Origin: Spirochaetales bacterium
Lineage (GTDB): Bacteria > Spirochaetota > Spirochaetia > Sphaerochaetales > Sphaerochaetaceae
Direction: 5' to 3'
NCBI GenBank assembly: GCA_022785155.1
Contig: JALFRH010000023.1
Location: 1 to 9,591 of the forward strand
DNA length: 9,591 bases
The notes under the pieces were generated by a model, which made no database searches, had not been told where the DNA came from, and worked only from the letters and a program-made list of their open reading frames with translations. Below, piece by piece: positions 1 to 6,454 of the stretch; within the stretch, counting starts at the first letter, position 1; the number at the start of each line of letters is the position of its first letter. Both the position numbers and the translations under genes were made by a program.

Positions 1-111
1 CTATGGGACAAAGAGGAGTACAGGGAAATCAGGGACAACCTAATATTAAAGGCATTTTCTTCAGCTGTCATCCTCTCACGACCTGGCCAAAATAGACGTG
101 GCAGATATTGA
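1..111 (+). CDS. Possible 3' end of an unidentified upstream gene (partial)
   Basis: The frame that opens at base 1 reads 36 codons (beginning LWDKEEYREIRDNLILKAF) to a TGA at 109-111. Its composition is protein-like, and it lies just upstream of a strong terminator, as the tail of a gene would. I do not recognise a family. A second protein-like stretch occurs in the next frame at about 80-178 (LAKIDVADIDIKVINLQEAI), so the real gene may either end at 111 or be a frameshifted remnant that continues in that frame to the TAA at 176-178. The 5' end lies outside the window. Confidence is low because so little is visible. Confidence 0.35.
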   Translation, partial: LWDKEEYREIRDNLILKAFSSAVILSRPGQNRRGRY

Positions 112-137
112 TATAAAGGTAATAAATCTACAGGAAG

Positions 138-171
138 CCATTGATGCAAACCATCATCAATGGTTTTTTTT
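138..171 (+). terminator. Rho-independent terminator of the upstream transcript
   Basis: CCATTGATG (138-146) pairs perfectly with CATCAATGG (155-163) around an 8-nt loop, and is followed at once by eight T residues (164-171). The stem can extend by A-T and G-T pairs between the preceding AAG and the first Ts. This is a textbook intrinsic terminator on the + strand. It separates whatever lies upstream from the sugar operon, and shows that the operon needs its own promoter downstream of 171. Confidence 0.85.
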
Positions 172-208
172 GACCTAAAACAAAATTTGAGATTTAAAAA
201 ATAAAAAT

Positions 209-236
209 TTGACACCTAACAAAATCATGATACACT
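209..236 (+). promoter_or_regulatory. Predicted sigma-70-type promoter of the operon
   Basis: A perfect -35 hexamer TTGACA (209-214) is followed after 16 bp by TACACT (231-236), a 4 of 6 match to TATAAT. An extended -10 element, TG at 228-229 plus one base, supports it. The upstream 35 bp is A/T-rich like an UP element. The transcription start would fall near 242-244, right at the edge of the first operator. It is the best promoter I can see in the leader. Confidence 0.75.
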
Positions 237-245
237 ATATGTAAA

Positions 246-259
246 GTGAAACGTTTAAC
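246..259 (+). promoter_or_regulatory. LacI-family-type operator O1
   Basis: GTGAAACGTTTAAC is a 14-bp palindrome with a single mismatched pair around the perfect core AAACGTTT (249-256). An even palindrome with a central CG is typical of LacI/GalR-family operators. It covers about +3 to +16 of the predicted transcript, where a bound repressor would block initiation. It does not fit the CcpA cre consensus spacing. The regulator gene is not in this window. Confidence 0.72.
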
Positions 260-322
260 CAATCTTATTTATAGATATAACATAAATTACTATTTTTTTT
301 AGTTATGTTTTTATCGAAAAAA

Positions 323-340
323 TAGCGAAACGTTTTTCTA
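323..340 (+). promoter_or_regulatory. LacI-family-type operator O2
   Basis: TAGCGAAACGTTTTTCTA is an 18-bp palindrome with two mismatched pairs around the same AAACGTTT core (328-335), sharing GAAACGTTT with O1. The two centres are 79 bp apart. The site lies in the leader, ending a few bases before the first ribosome binding site, so it could act as a roadblock or as the second foot of a DNA loop with O1. Confidence 0.68.
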
Positions 341-356
341 AATAAAGGCGGTACAT

Positions 357-1313
357 ATGAAAAAGAGGAATGAAGTGATAATAAAGAACAAGAAGAATTC
401 TCTTTGGAATTACATCAAGACACACAAAGCACTGTATCTGATGCTTATCCCAGGCTTATTCTTTTTGATCATCTATAAGTTCTGGCCCCTCTATGGACTT
501 GAAATGGCCTTCAAAGACTACAACATTTTTGCTGGAAACAACCCTATGGATGCTATTGCAAAGTCTCCTTGGGTAGGTTTCAAATGGTTCAAGAACCTCT
601 TCAATTCCTCCCAGTTCTCAGTTGTATTCAAGAATACTTTGATCATTAATTTCATGAAGATACTCTTCCTCTTCCCGATTCCGATCATTGCAGCGATCCT
701 CTTGAATGAAATTGGAAGAGCCACATACAAAAAAGCTGTAACAACAGCCATTTATATCCCATACTTTTTTTCTTGGGTTGTAATCTACGGTATCTTCTTC
801 TCCATCCTCGGTTCTTATGGAATGGTAAACAATTTTATCGCCAAACTTGGAGGCACGAGACTACAGTTCTTTACAAACTCCAACGTGTTCAGAGGTCTTT
901 TAGTATTTACTGAAGGTTGGAAAGAAACTGGCTACAATACAATAATTTATCTTGCTGCAATTACCAGCATCGATACGACGCTCTATGAAGCAGCCAGAAT
1001 CGATGGAGCCAGCAAGATGCAGCAAATATTCAGTGTTACACTTCCAGGAATCCTTCCTACCATAGTGCTTCTTTTCATTTTGAAGATAGGACACATTCTG
1101 GACACAGGCTTCGAACAGATCCTTATCTTCTACAACCCTGCCGTCTATGACGTTGCGGATGTCATCCAGACATACGTATATAGAATCGGTCTCGGTCAAG
1201 CCAACTTCTCCTTAGCCACGGCACTTGGATTATTCAACTCTGTCGTTTCCTTCATATTGATTGTGGGAGCAAATGCAGTATCCAAGAAGACACTTGGAAG
1301 AAGTATCTGGTGA
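357..1313 (+). CDS. Carbohydrate ABC transporter permease, LplB/YteP type
   Basis: This is an inner-membrane subunit of an importer for an oligosaccharide or sugar derivative. The 318-aa protein has a Lys-rich cytoplasmic N-terminus and about six hydrophobic segments (roughly residues 26-45, 95-117, 129-152, 190-206, 231-250 and 289-307). The EAA loop that contacts the ATPase is clear at 211-230 (EAARIDGASK followed by TLP). The early LIPG...KFWPLYG stretch is typical of the LplB/YteP subfamily, whose studied members import plant polysaccharide fragments such as rhamnogalacturonan or alginate pieces. The start is supported by AAAGGCGG at 344-351. It is the first gene after the operator-bearing promoter and is followed 15 bp later by its partner permease. 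The substrate cannot be read from the sequence. Confidence 0.93.
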   Translation: MKKRNEVIIKNKKNSLWNYIKTHKALYLMLIPGLFFLIIYKFWPLYGLEMAFKDYNIFAGNNPMDAIAKSPWVGFKWFKNLFNSSQFSVVFKNTLIINFMKILFLFPIPIIAAILLNEIGRATYKKAVTTAIYIPYFFSWVVIYGIFFSILGSYGMVNNFIAKLGGTRLQFFTNSNVFRGLLVFTEGWKETGYNTIIYLAAITSIDTTLYEAARIDGASKMQQIFSVTLPGILPTIVLLFILKIGHILDTGFEQILIFYNPAVYDVADVIQTYVYRIGLGQANFSLATALGLFNSVVSFILIVGANAVSKKTLGRSIW

Positions 1314-1328
1314 TAAGGAGGCAGTAAA

Positions 1329-2237
1329 ATGAGATTTAAAGGAACCCCAAAATCCAAATCAGAAAAAGTATTTACAGTTGTGGCATATATTGTAATGACC
1401 ATATTGGGCTTGATCTGTATCGTTCCATGCCTCAATATCTTCTCAAAAGCCATTAGCAATGGATCAAAAGTCACTGCTGGAGAGATATACTTCTGGCCCA
1501 AGAGTCCACAGCTTGAGACAGTGAAGTATATCCTTACAAAAACAGAATTCTTCACATGTCTGAAGAACACCTTGATTGTAACCGTGCTGGGAACATTCAT
1601 CAGTATGTTCACCACCATTACAACTGCCTACCCTCTTTCAAAGCCATCCTTCAGAGGAAGAAAGTTCTTTGTAATGCTGTATGTAATCAGCATGGTGTTT
1701 TTCGGTGGTATTGTACCTGCATACATGGTTGTAAACACTTTGGGCATCCTTGACACCTATTGGGCCATCATACTTCCATTTGCCATAGTGCAGTTCAATA
1801 TGTTCGTAGTAAAAAGCTACTTCGAAGGACTACCTGACAGCATTGAAGAAGCTGCATATATCGATGGAGCTGGAGACGGACAGGTTCTGTTTAGGATAGT
1901 CCTGCCTATGTCTACACCGATTATAGCAACAGTCTCACTTCTCTATGGAGTCAACTACTGGAACAACTATTTCCACGCAATGATGTATACAAGTTCCCCA
2001 AACATGAGGACTCTACAGGTCTACTTATATGACATCATAAACAATAACCAGGCAATGATGGAGAACCTATATAGCGGCGCCTTCGGAAGCAATGTAGGAA
2101 AGACCTTGGAGAATATTACATCCGAAGGAATAACCGCAGCGGCAGTAACGCTTTCCATTATTCCTATCATTGCAATATACCCATTTGTCCAGAGGTATCT
2201 GATCAAAGGTATAACTATCGGTTCGGTAAAGGGTTAA
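1329..2237 (+). CDS. Carbohydrate ABC transporter permease, YtcP/AraQ type
   Basis: This is the second membrane subunit of the importer, expected to form a heterodimer with the preceding permease. It has 302 aa, the usual length, and about six hydrophobic segments (roughly 15-36, 80-103, 113-134, 143-163, 196-214 and 268-287). The EAA loop at 173-193 reads EEAAYIDGAGDG and then a VLP motif. The C-terminus (FVQRY, then KGITIGSVKG) is the characteristic ending of this family. The start is set by a perfect AAGGAGG at 1315-1321, seven bases before ATG, right after the stop of the first permease. No ATPase gene follows, which is normal for this subfamily: one MsmX/MsmK-like ATPase encoded elsewhere commonly serves many such transporters. 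Confidence 0.93.
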   Translation: MRFKGTPKSKSEKVFTVVAYIVMTILGLICIVPCLNIFSKAISNGSKVTAGEIYFWPKSPQLETVKYILTKTEFFTCLKNTLIVTVLGTFISMFTTITTAYPLSKPSFRGRKFFVMLYVISMVFFGGIVPAYMVVNTLGILDTYWAIILPFAIVQFNMFVVKSYFEGLPDSIEEAAYIDGAGDGQVLFRIVLPMSTPIIATVSLLYGVNYWNNYFHAMMYTSSPNMRTLQVYLYDIINNNQAMMENLYSGAFGSNVGKTLENITSEGITAAAVTLSIIPIIAIYPFVQRYLIKGITIGSVKG

Positions 2238-2281
2238 TACAGAAATCCAATGACAAATTGAAATAAAAAAGGAGAAAACAA

Positions 2282-3817
2282 ATGAAAAAAGGATTAACAA
2301 TTCTAGTTGTTATGCTTTGCGCTCTTTCCCTATTTGCAAGTGGCGGAAAGGAAGCTACAACAACCACTAGTACAGTTCCTGAACTGAAGGGACCTGGTAA
2401 CGTAACTCTCAAGAGACTTGGCTACAACGTAGGTTTCGATGTCAACAACGACATTATTGTTGGTGTAACAGAGGAGTCCACCGGTTATAAAGTGGAGTAT
2501 TACGCTCTTCCAGCACAGAATGCTGACGAGAAGCTTTTGATGGAAGTCGCTTCTGGAAAAGACTACGATATCGTAAACCTTTCCGTAGACCAGTGGAGGA
2601 CACTTGTAGCTAACGGCGCACTTCTTCCTTTGAATGACCTCTTGGATGCTTATGGACAGGACATTCTCAAGGGAAACACACAAGATGTATGGAAAGCCCT
2701 CTCTGATGAAAAAGGAAACATCTATGGTGTTGCATATATGTATCCATATGATACAGAAGTCAACAACTTCATGATCGTCAGAATGGACCTTTTGAGAAAG
2801 GCAGGAATTGATGAAGTTCCAACAACACTTGAAGGCTTCTACAACATGCTCAAGACTCTCAAGGCATTCTATGGTGAAGAATACATCATTCTTGCAGGAC
2901 CATATAAGAACGCTGCAAACGGCTCCAACAGCTTGGTATTCCCACAGATCATCTCTTCTGCTTTCGGAATCAGCAACGACTGGATGGTTGACGAAAACAA
3001 TAAGGTCTACTACATGAGCGAAAGCGAAAAGTTCGACGAACTTGTCTCCTTCCTTGCAAAGTGTGCGTCAGAAGGTCTATTCGATCCAGACTGGGCTGCA
3101 AACACAACAGCTTCCGTTACAGAGAAGTTTGCTTCCGGTAGAGCAATCATAGCATGTGGAGACAGAAACCTTGCTCAGGCTGCTATTCCTACACTTATGA
3201 GCAATCAGGGTCTCACAGAAGACGACTTCGGATTCCTCGGACCACTTGAAGGTGAAGACGGAGTATGCACATACCAGGAAAGCCTTAACATCGGTAAGAT
3301 TTCCGCAATCCTAAAGAACAGCAAGAATGCAGCAGATGCAATCAACTGGATCAACCTCAAAATCCAGGATCAGCTCTTCATCAATATCGGAGTAGAGGGA
3401 GTACACTTCTACTATGACGAAGAAGGCCAGATTGCCCCTATCAACCCTATCTTTGCTGATGAAAGAGGAAACTCCTTCTACTATATAGATGCAACAGACG
3501 CTGAAGAATTCAAGTTCGAGTGGCCGTCAAGAATCAGAAAGAGCGCAGCACAGTGGCTTGCCTTCGAGAACGTTACACTTAAGACAAACGCAGAGAGACC
3601 TGAAGTATTTGTAAAGAATCCATTTGCATTTATGCCTGCATCTGAAAACTATGCAAAATACAACACGACTCTCCTTAACAGCCTCAACGATTTCGTTCTC
3701 CAGGTTATGGCAGGAAAGCGCAATGTATCTGACATTCCTACTTACATGAGTGACTGGAAGAATAACGGTGGCGAAGCAGTTAGAGCAGAGCTTCAGTCTT
3801 ATATCGACGCTCAGTAA
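2282..3817 (+). CDS. Extracellular solute-binding protein of the ABC importer (family 1, LipO-like)
   Basis: This periplasmic sugar-binding protein delivers substrate to the two permeases. The 511-aa length is typical of the large LipO/YtcQ-type binding proteins. A signal peptide is evident: KK at residues 2-3, a hydrophobic core to about residue 18, then FASGGKE and a Thr/Ser-rich linker. The position where lipoproteins carry the acylated Cys is Ser20. The only nearby Cys (13) is inside the hydrophobic core, so this looks like a signal peptidase I product rather than a lipoprotein. Mature-domain hallmarks are the stretch around 80-125, where a KLLMEVASGKDYDIV motif is followed by an aromatic/LPL region, and GNIYGVAYMYP at about 145-155. 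AAAAAAGGAG precedes the ATG. A stable hairpin just after the stop may protect this message. The ligand is unknown. Confidence 0.92.
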   Translation: MKKGLTILVVMLCALSLFASGGKEATTTTSTVPELKGPGNVTLKRLGYNVGFDVNNDIIVGVTEESTGYKVEYYALPAQNADEKLLMEVASGKDYDIVNLSVDQWRTLVANGALLPLNDLLDAYGQDILKGNTQDVWKALSDEKGNIYGVAYMYPYDTEVNNFMIVRMDLLRKAGIDEVPTTLEGFYNMLKTLKAFYGEEYIILAGPYKNAANGSNSLVFPQIISSAFGISNDWMVDENNKVYYMSESEKFDELVSFLAKCASEGLFDPDWAANTTASVTEKFASGRAIIACGDRNLAQAAIPTLMSNQGLTEDDFGFLGPLEGEDGVCTYQESLNIGKISAILKNSKNAADAINWINLKIQDQLFINIGVEGVHFYYDEEGQIAPINPIFADERGNSFYYIDATDAEEFKFEWPSRIRKSAAQWLAFENVTLKTNAERPEVFVKNPFAFMPASENYAKYNTTLLNSLNDFVLQVMAGKRNVSDIPTYMSDWKNNGGEAVRAELQSYIDAQ

Positions 3818-3830
3818 TCAAACTCTTTTT

Positions 3831-3856
3831 GGTAAGGCAGGGCAACCTGCCTTACC
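3831..3856 (+). repeat. Intergenic hairpin with GCAA tetraloop, likely mRNA-stabilising or processing element
   Basis: GGTAAGGCAGG (3831-3841) pairs perfectly with CCTGCCTTACC (3846-3856) over 11 bp around the loop GCAA, a GNRA-type tetraloop. There is no T-run after it; the only one (CTTTTT) lies before it. It is therefore not a standard terminator. Its position directly after the binding-protein gene, and before the enzyme genes, is where ABC operons often carry stem-loops that protect the upstream message from 3' decay or partially stop transcription, giving more binding protein than enzyme. That role is inferred. Confidence 0.8.
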
Positions 3857-3862
3857 TACAAC

Positions 3863-3869
3863 AAGAAGG
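3863..3869 (+). promoter_or_regulatory. Ribosome binding site that fixes the flavoprotein start
   Basis: AAGAAGG lies four bases before ATG 3874 and just after the intergenic hairpin. It supports a 434-aa flavoprotein rather than a 449-aa form starting at TTG 3829, which has no comparable site and begins immediately at the base of the hairpin. Confidence 0.65.
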
Positions 3870-3873
3870 TAAA

Positions 3874-5178
3874 ATGAATTCCATATCATATTCAAAATCG
3901 ATTCCAATAATCGGAAATCACGATGTAGTTATAGCAGGTTCAGGGCCTGCAGGAATATGTGCTGCAGTTGCTGCAGCAAGAGAAGGAGTGGATGTAGCCC
4001 TAATTGAAAGATATGGCGTAGTAGGGGGTAATCTTTCCGTAGGCCACGTGGGACCAATTCTAGGTATGGTTTCAAAGGGAACCATGAGGGATGAAGTGGT
4101 TTCTCTTCTCGGCGTAGACAAAAACGACATGATTGGTGAAATCGGTGTTGCACATGATATGGAAAGGGCCAAGAGAGTCCTTGCAGATTTTGTAAACATG
4201 GAGAACATCACTGTATATCTCCAGAATACCGTCTCAGATGTAATAATGGATGGAGACACCATCAAAGGCCTCATAATCAGCGGGAAGGAAGGTCTTTCTG
4301 CTGTGATGGGAAAGATTGTCATTGACTGTACAGGAGATGCTGACGTAGCTTTTCTTTCAGGTGTACCTACGGAAAAGGGAAGAGAAGACGGGTTGATGCA
4401 ACCTGTCACCCTTGAATTTACTTTGACAGGAATTGACGAAGACAAGGCTATTGTCTGTATTGGCGATGTAGACGAAGTCCAGTTCAATGGAAAACGATTT
4501 TTAGACTACTGCAAGGAGTGTGCGGAAAATGGGGAACTGCCTCCAGCACTGGCTGCCGTACGCCTCCACCGCACCTCTACCCCTGGAGAAAGACAAGTAA
4601 ACACCACTCAGTTGAATCGAATAGACAGCACTAAGACCGAAGATCTATTCAAGGCAGAGGTGGAACTGAGGAATCAGATAAAGATTATCACTGATTTCTG
4701 TAAATCCCACCTACCTGGATATGAAAACTGTAAGGTATCTTCCAGTGGAACCACAATGGGTGTCAGGGAATCGAGAAGAATCGTTGGTGAATATGTTATG
4801 AAGGTTGAAGACGTAGCGGAAGGAAGAAGATTCCAGGACGCTATCGTACACAAAGCTGAGTTTATTGTAGATATCCACAATCCAAATGGAGCTGGACAGG
4901 CGGAAGCAAAGATCCAGTATTCAAAACCCTATGATATTCCTTACAGGGCTTTCGTCCCTTTAGTCGTCCAAGGCCTTTTGGTTGCAGGAAGATGTATATC
5001 AGGCACACACAAAGCCCATGCATCCTATAGAGTAATGTCAATATGTATGGCCATGGGACAGGCAGTTGGAATCGCCTCTGCCCTATGTGTTAAGAAGAAT
5101 ATCCTTCCTCGTGTTCTGGATGCAAAAGAAATACAGGATGTTTTGATACAAAAAGGAGTGGATTTATTCTCAATCTAA
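3874..5178 (+). CDS. FAD-dependent oxidoreductase, PF12831 (FAD_oxidored) family
   Basis: This is a soluble flavoprotein of about 434 aa. A dinucleotide-binding site lies near the N-terminus: GSGPAG at residues 22-27 and the acidic E45 ending the second strand (ALIER), then a GG at 51-52. A second FAD-related motif, DCTGDADVA, is at 151-159. VRESRRIVGEY (297-307) and GLLVAGRCISGTHKAHASYR (367-386) are the family's typical distal motifs. No signal peptide is seen, so it is cytoplasmic. Members are often found in polysaccharide-use clusters, but substrates are mostly unknown. I chose ATG at 3874, preceded by AAGAAGG, over the in-frame TTG at 3829, because the latter would run through the intergenic hairpin and add 15 residues before the expected N-terminus. 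The stop is 10 bp from the next start, with AAGGAG between. Confidence 0.88.
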   Translation: MNSISYSKSIPIIGNHDVVIAGSGPAGICAAVAAAREGVDVALIERYGVVGGNLSVGHVGPILGMVSKGTMRDEVVSLLGVDKNDMIGEIGVAHDMERAKRVLADFVNMENITVYLQNTVSDVIMDGDTIKGLIISGKEGLSAVMGKIVIDCTGDADVAFLSGVPTEKGREDGLMQPVTLEFTLTGIDEDKAIVCIGDVDEVQFNGKRFLDYCKECAENGELPPALAAVRLHRTSTPGERQVNTTQLNRIDSTKTEDLFKAEVELRNQIKIITDFCKSHLPGYENCKVSSSGTTMGVRESRRIVGEYVMKVEDVAEGRRFQDAIVHKAEFIVDIHNPNGAGQAEAKIQYSKPYDIPYRAFVPLVVQGLLVAGRCISGTHKAHASYRVMSICMAMGQAVGIASALCVKKNILPRVLDAKEIQDVLIQKGVDLFSI

Positions 5179-5188
5179 GGAGAAAAAC

Positions 5189-6121
5189 ATGGAATTATAT
5201 GGATATAAACCATTAAAGAATATTATTTTTGCCGATGATTTCGATAAAGGATACAATGGTTGGCTGAACTTGATGCCCAACTTCCGTCAGGATAAGTTCG
5301 ACTACTACGACTCCTTCAGGAATTGGACATGTTGGGGACCTCCTATGCTGTCTTCAGCCACCTTCCCATATGCAGGCACCCATGGCTCCATGCATGGTAC
5401 ATACTCCATGAAGGTGGCCACAAGGCCAGTTGCAGGAAGAGCGGAGGAAAGGCCTGTAAAAGGCAGCGAAGGTATGGCCATCAAGAGACTCACCCATGGT
5501 AAAGGCGGGCTATTGAAGTGTGAAATGTACTACGCCTTTACAGCAGAACAAAGTATTCCTGGAATAGGAGAAGATGCAATACGTGCCGTTGGATTCTTCT
5601 GGGATACATCTACAGATGATTCACGCACTATGTTTGGCGCCAGATACATCAACAGTGCCAATGGGAAGATGAAACAACATTGGCAACTGTATAAAGTCGA
5701 TGAAAAATGTACAAAACCTTGGGGATTTGAAGGTGACAGTGCTCCTGGAGACAATGGAGAGAAGGTAACCCTTGTACCTGGCATAGATAGCCAATGGCTT
5801 GGAGCCAGAGACGAAAACGGTGGCAGTTCAGGTTTCTATGATATTCCTGACAGCACCCAGAAACTCTGCTATAACGAAACTCCTGACAAAATCAACTGGC
5901 ACTACTTTGCCCTGACTGTGGATCTGGATAAAAAGGAATATGTTTCTTTGGAATCCGTAGGCAGAAAGTGGGATCTTAGAGGCATCAAAGCCACTAGTGT
6001 TCCCAGATACCCTAGAATAGACTGGATTCTGAATCCTGTATTATTTATTGAATCCGACACCTCCAGAAGAGTATTCCTTTACGTCGATTCAATCGTCAAC
6101 TCATGGGAGGAAGCCAAATGA
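5189..6121 (+). CDS. Uncharacterised, probably beta-sandwich cytoplasmic protein (about 310 aa)
   Basis: I cannot assign a function. The protein has no signal peptide or membrane segment. It is rich in aromatic residues, Gly and short alternating strands. Its opening (IIFADDFDKGYNGW) and its ending (an LFIESD...RRVFLYVDSIV strand pair) resemble the first and last strands of concanavalin/LamG-like beta-sandwiches, a fold that also includes carbohydrate-acting families such as the 3-keto-disaccharide hydrolases (PF06439). It may match an existing DUF (DUF6772 comes to mind, unverified). AAGGAG at 5177-5182 supports the start. It lies between the flavoprotein and a small protein whose start codon overlaps its stop (ATGA), so all three are probably made together. 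Likely roles are a glycoside-acting enzyme or a binding subunit. The coding call is firm, the role is not. Confidence 0.82.
   Translation: MELYGYKPLKNIIFADDFDKGYNGWLNLMPNFRQDKFDYYDSFRNWTCWGPPMLSSATFPYAGTHGSMHGTYSMKVATRPVAGRAEERPVKGSEGMAIKRLTHGKGGLLKCEMYYAFTAEQSIPGIGEDAIRAVGFFWDTSTDDSRTMFGARYINSANGKMKQHWQLYKVDEKCTKPWGFEGDSAPGDNGEKVTLVPGIDSQWLGARDENGGSSGFYDIPDSTQKLCYNETPDKINWHYFALTVDLDKKEYVSLESVGRKWDLRGIKATSVPRYPRIDWILNPVLFIESDTSRRVFLYVDSIVNSWEEAK
6105..6110 (+). promoter_or_regulatory. Ribosome binding site inside the preceding gene
   Basis: GGGAGG lies within the last codons of the 310-aa gene, seven bases before the ATG at 6118 that overlaps its stop. It decides the start of the 107-aa protein and marks translational coupling. 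Confidence 0.7.
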
Positions 6122-6441
6122 AAGAATTTTACACTGTTGTCCTGGATAGACTCACCACTTTCAATGGCATACTGGAATCTGAACCATATGAGGCAGGTTG
6201 GGCTGAAGAAGCCATTGCCTTTGTAAGAATTCATTCCATGGAAAAAGATGCAAAAGTATCCTTTAGGATCCAGATATCTCCCGATGGAATTATTTGGGCG
6301 GACACAGAGAGCAGAAAGGAATCAATTGAAGAAGAAGGAGTTTACTATTCCAAAATCAGGGAATTCGGTGGATGGCTGAGGCTTGTGGTGGAATCAGAAA
6401 AAGAGATAAAAGTCACCACATACTTCGCACTTAAGGGATAA
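6118..6441 (+). CDS. Small uncharacterised beta-rich protein (about 107 aa)
   Basis: Its function is unknown. The 107-aa protein is predicted to be almost all beta: alternating strands around VSFRIQISPDGIIW (about residues 47-60), then REFGGWLRLVV and a final VTTYFALKG. The ISPDG..W and F..W.R pattern recalls small beta-sandwich domains such as DUF6385, which is a resemblance only. There is no signal peptide. The chosen ATG at 6118 overlaps the TGA of the preceding gene in ATGA and has GGGAGG (6105-6110) seven bases upstream. The in-frame ATG at 6103 would lie before that ribosome binding site. Tight translational coupling suggests it forms a complex with the 310-aa protein or acts in the same step. 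Confidence 0.75.
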   Translation: MKEFYTVVLDRLTTFNGILESEPYEAGWAEEAIAFVRIHSMEKDAKVSFRIQISPDGIIWADTESRKESIEEEGVYYSKIREFGGWLRLVVESEKEIKVTTYFALKG

Positions 6442-6454
6442 AAAGGAGAGAAAC

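Larger units (their letters stand above)
172..356 (+). other. Operon control region and untranslated leader
   Basis: No gene fits here. The stretch is strongly AT-rich and contains a direct repeat AAAATTTGA (182-190 and 204-212, 22 bp apart, about two helical turns), the promoter, two palindromic operators and a leader of about 115 nt. A weak AT-only inverted repeat, AACATAA (279-285) with TTATGTT (303-309), lies in the leader and is followed by a few Ts. It is too weak for me to call an attenuator. Confidence 0.7.

Noticed and set aside
246..260. CcpA-type cre site
   Set aside because: The distance between TG and the central CG is one base too short for the cre consensus. A generic LacI-family palindrome fits better.
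279..312. Possible attenuator hairpin AACATAA / TTATGTT followed by Ts
   Set aside because: The stem is only seven bp with a single G-C pair and a 17-nt loop. It would be unstable, and the region is so AT-rich that such repeats arise by chance.
1196..1618. A 140-codon open frame on the - strand across the junction of the two permeases
   Set aside because: It overlaps two clear permease genes on the opposite strand, including their intergenic ribosome binding site, and encodes nothing recognisable.
3831..3856. The intergenic hairpin as an intrinsic terminator in either direction
   Set aside because: On the + strand the T-run precedes the stem rather than following it. On the - strand the stem is followed by A residues. 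Neither orientation has a terminating U-tract.
3829..3873. N-terminal extension of the flavoprotein from TTG 3829
   Set aside because: It would translate the perfect hairpin, has no ribosome binding site, and adds residues before the usual family start. ATG 3874 has AAGAAGG in front.
3918..4487. A 189-codon open frame on the - strand
   Set aside because: It lies entirely opposite the flavoprotein gene, is Ser/Thr/Pro-rich with no recognisable motif, and has the look of an antisense shadow of a well-supported CDS.
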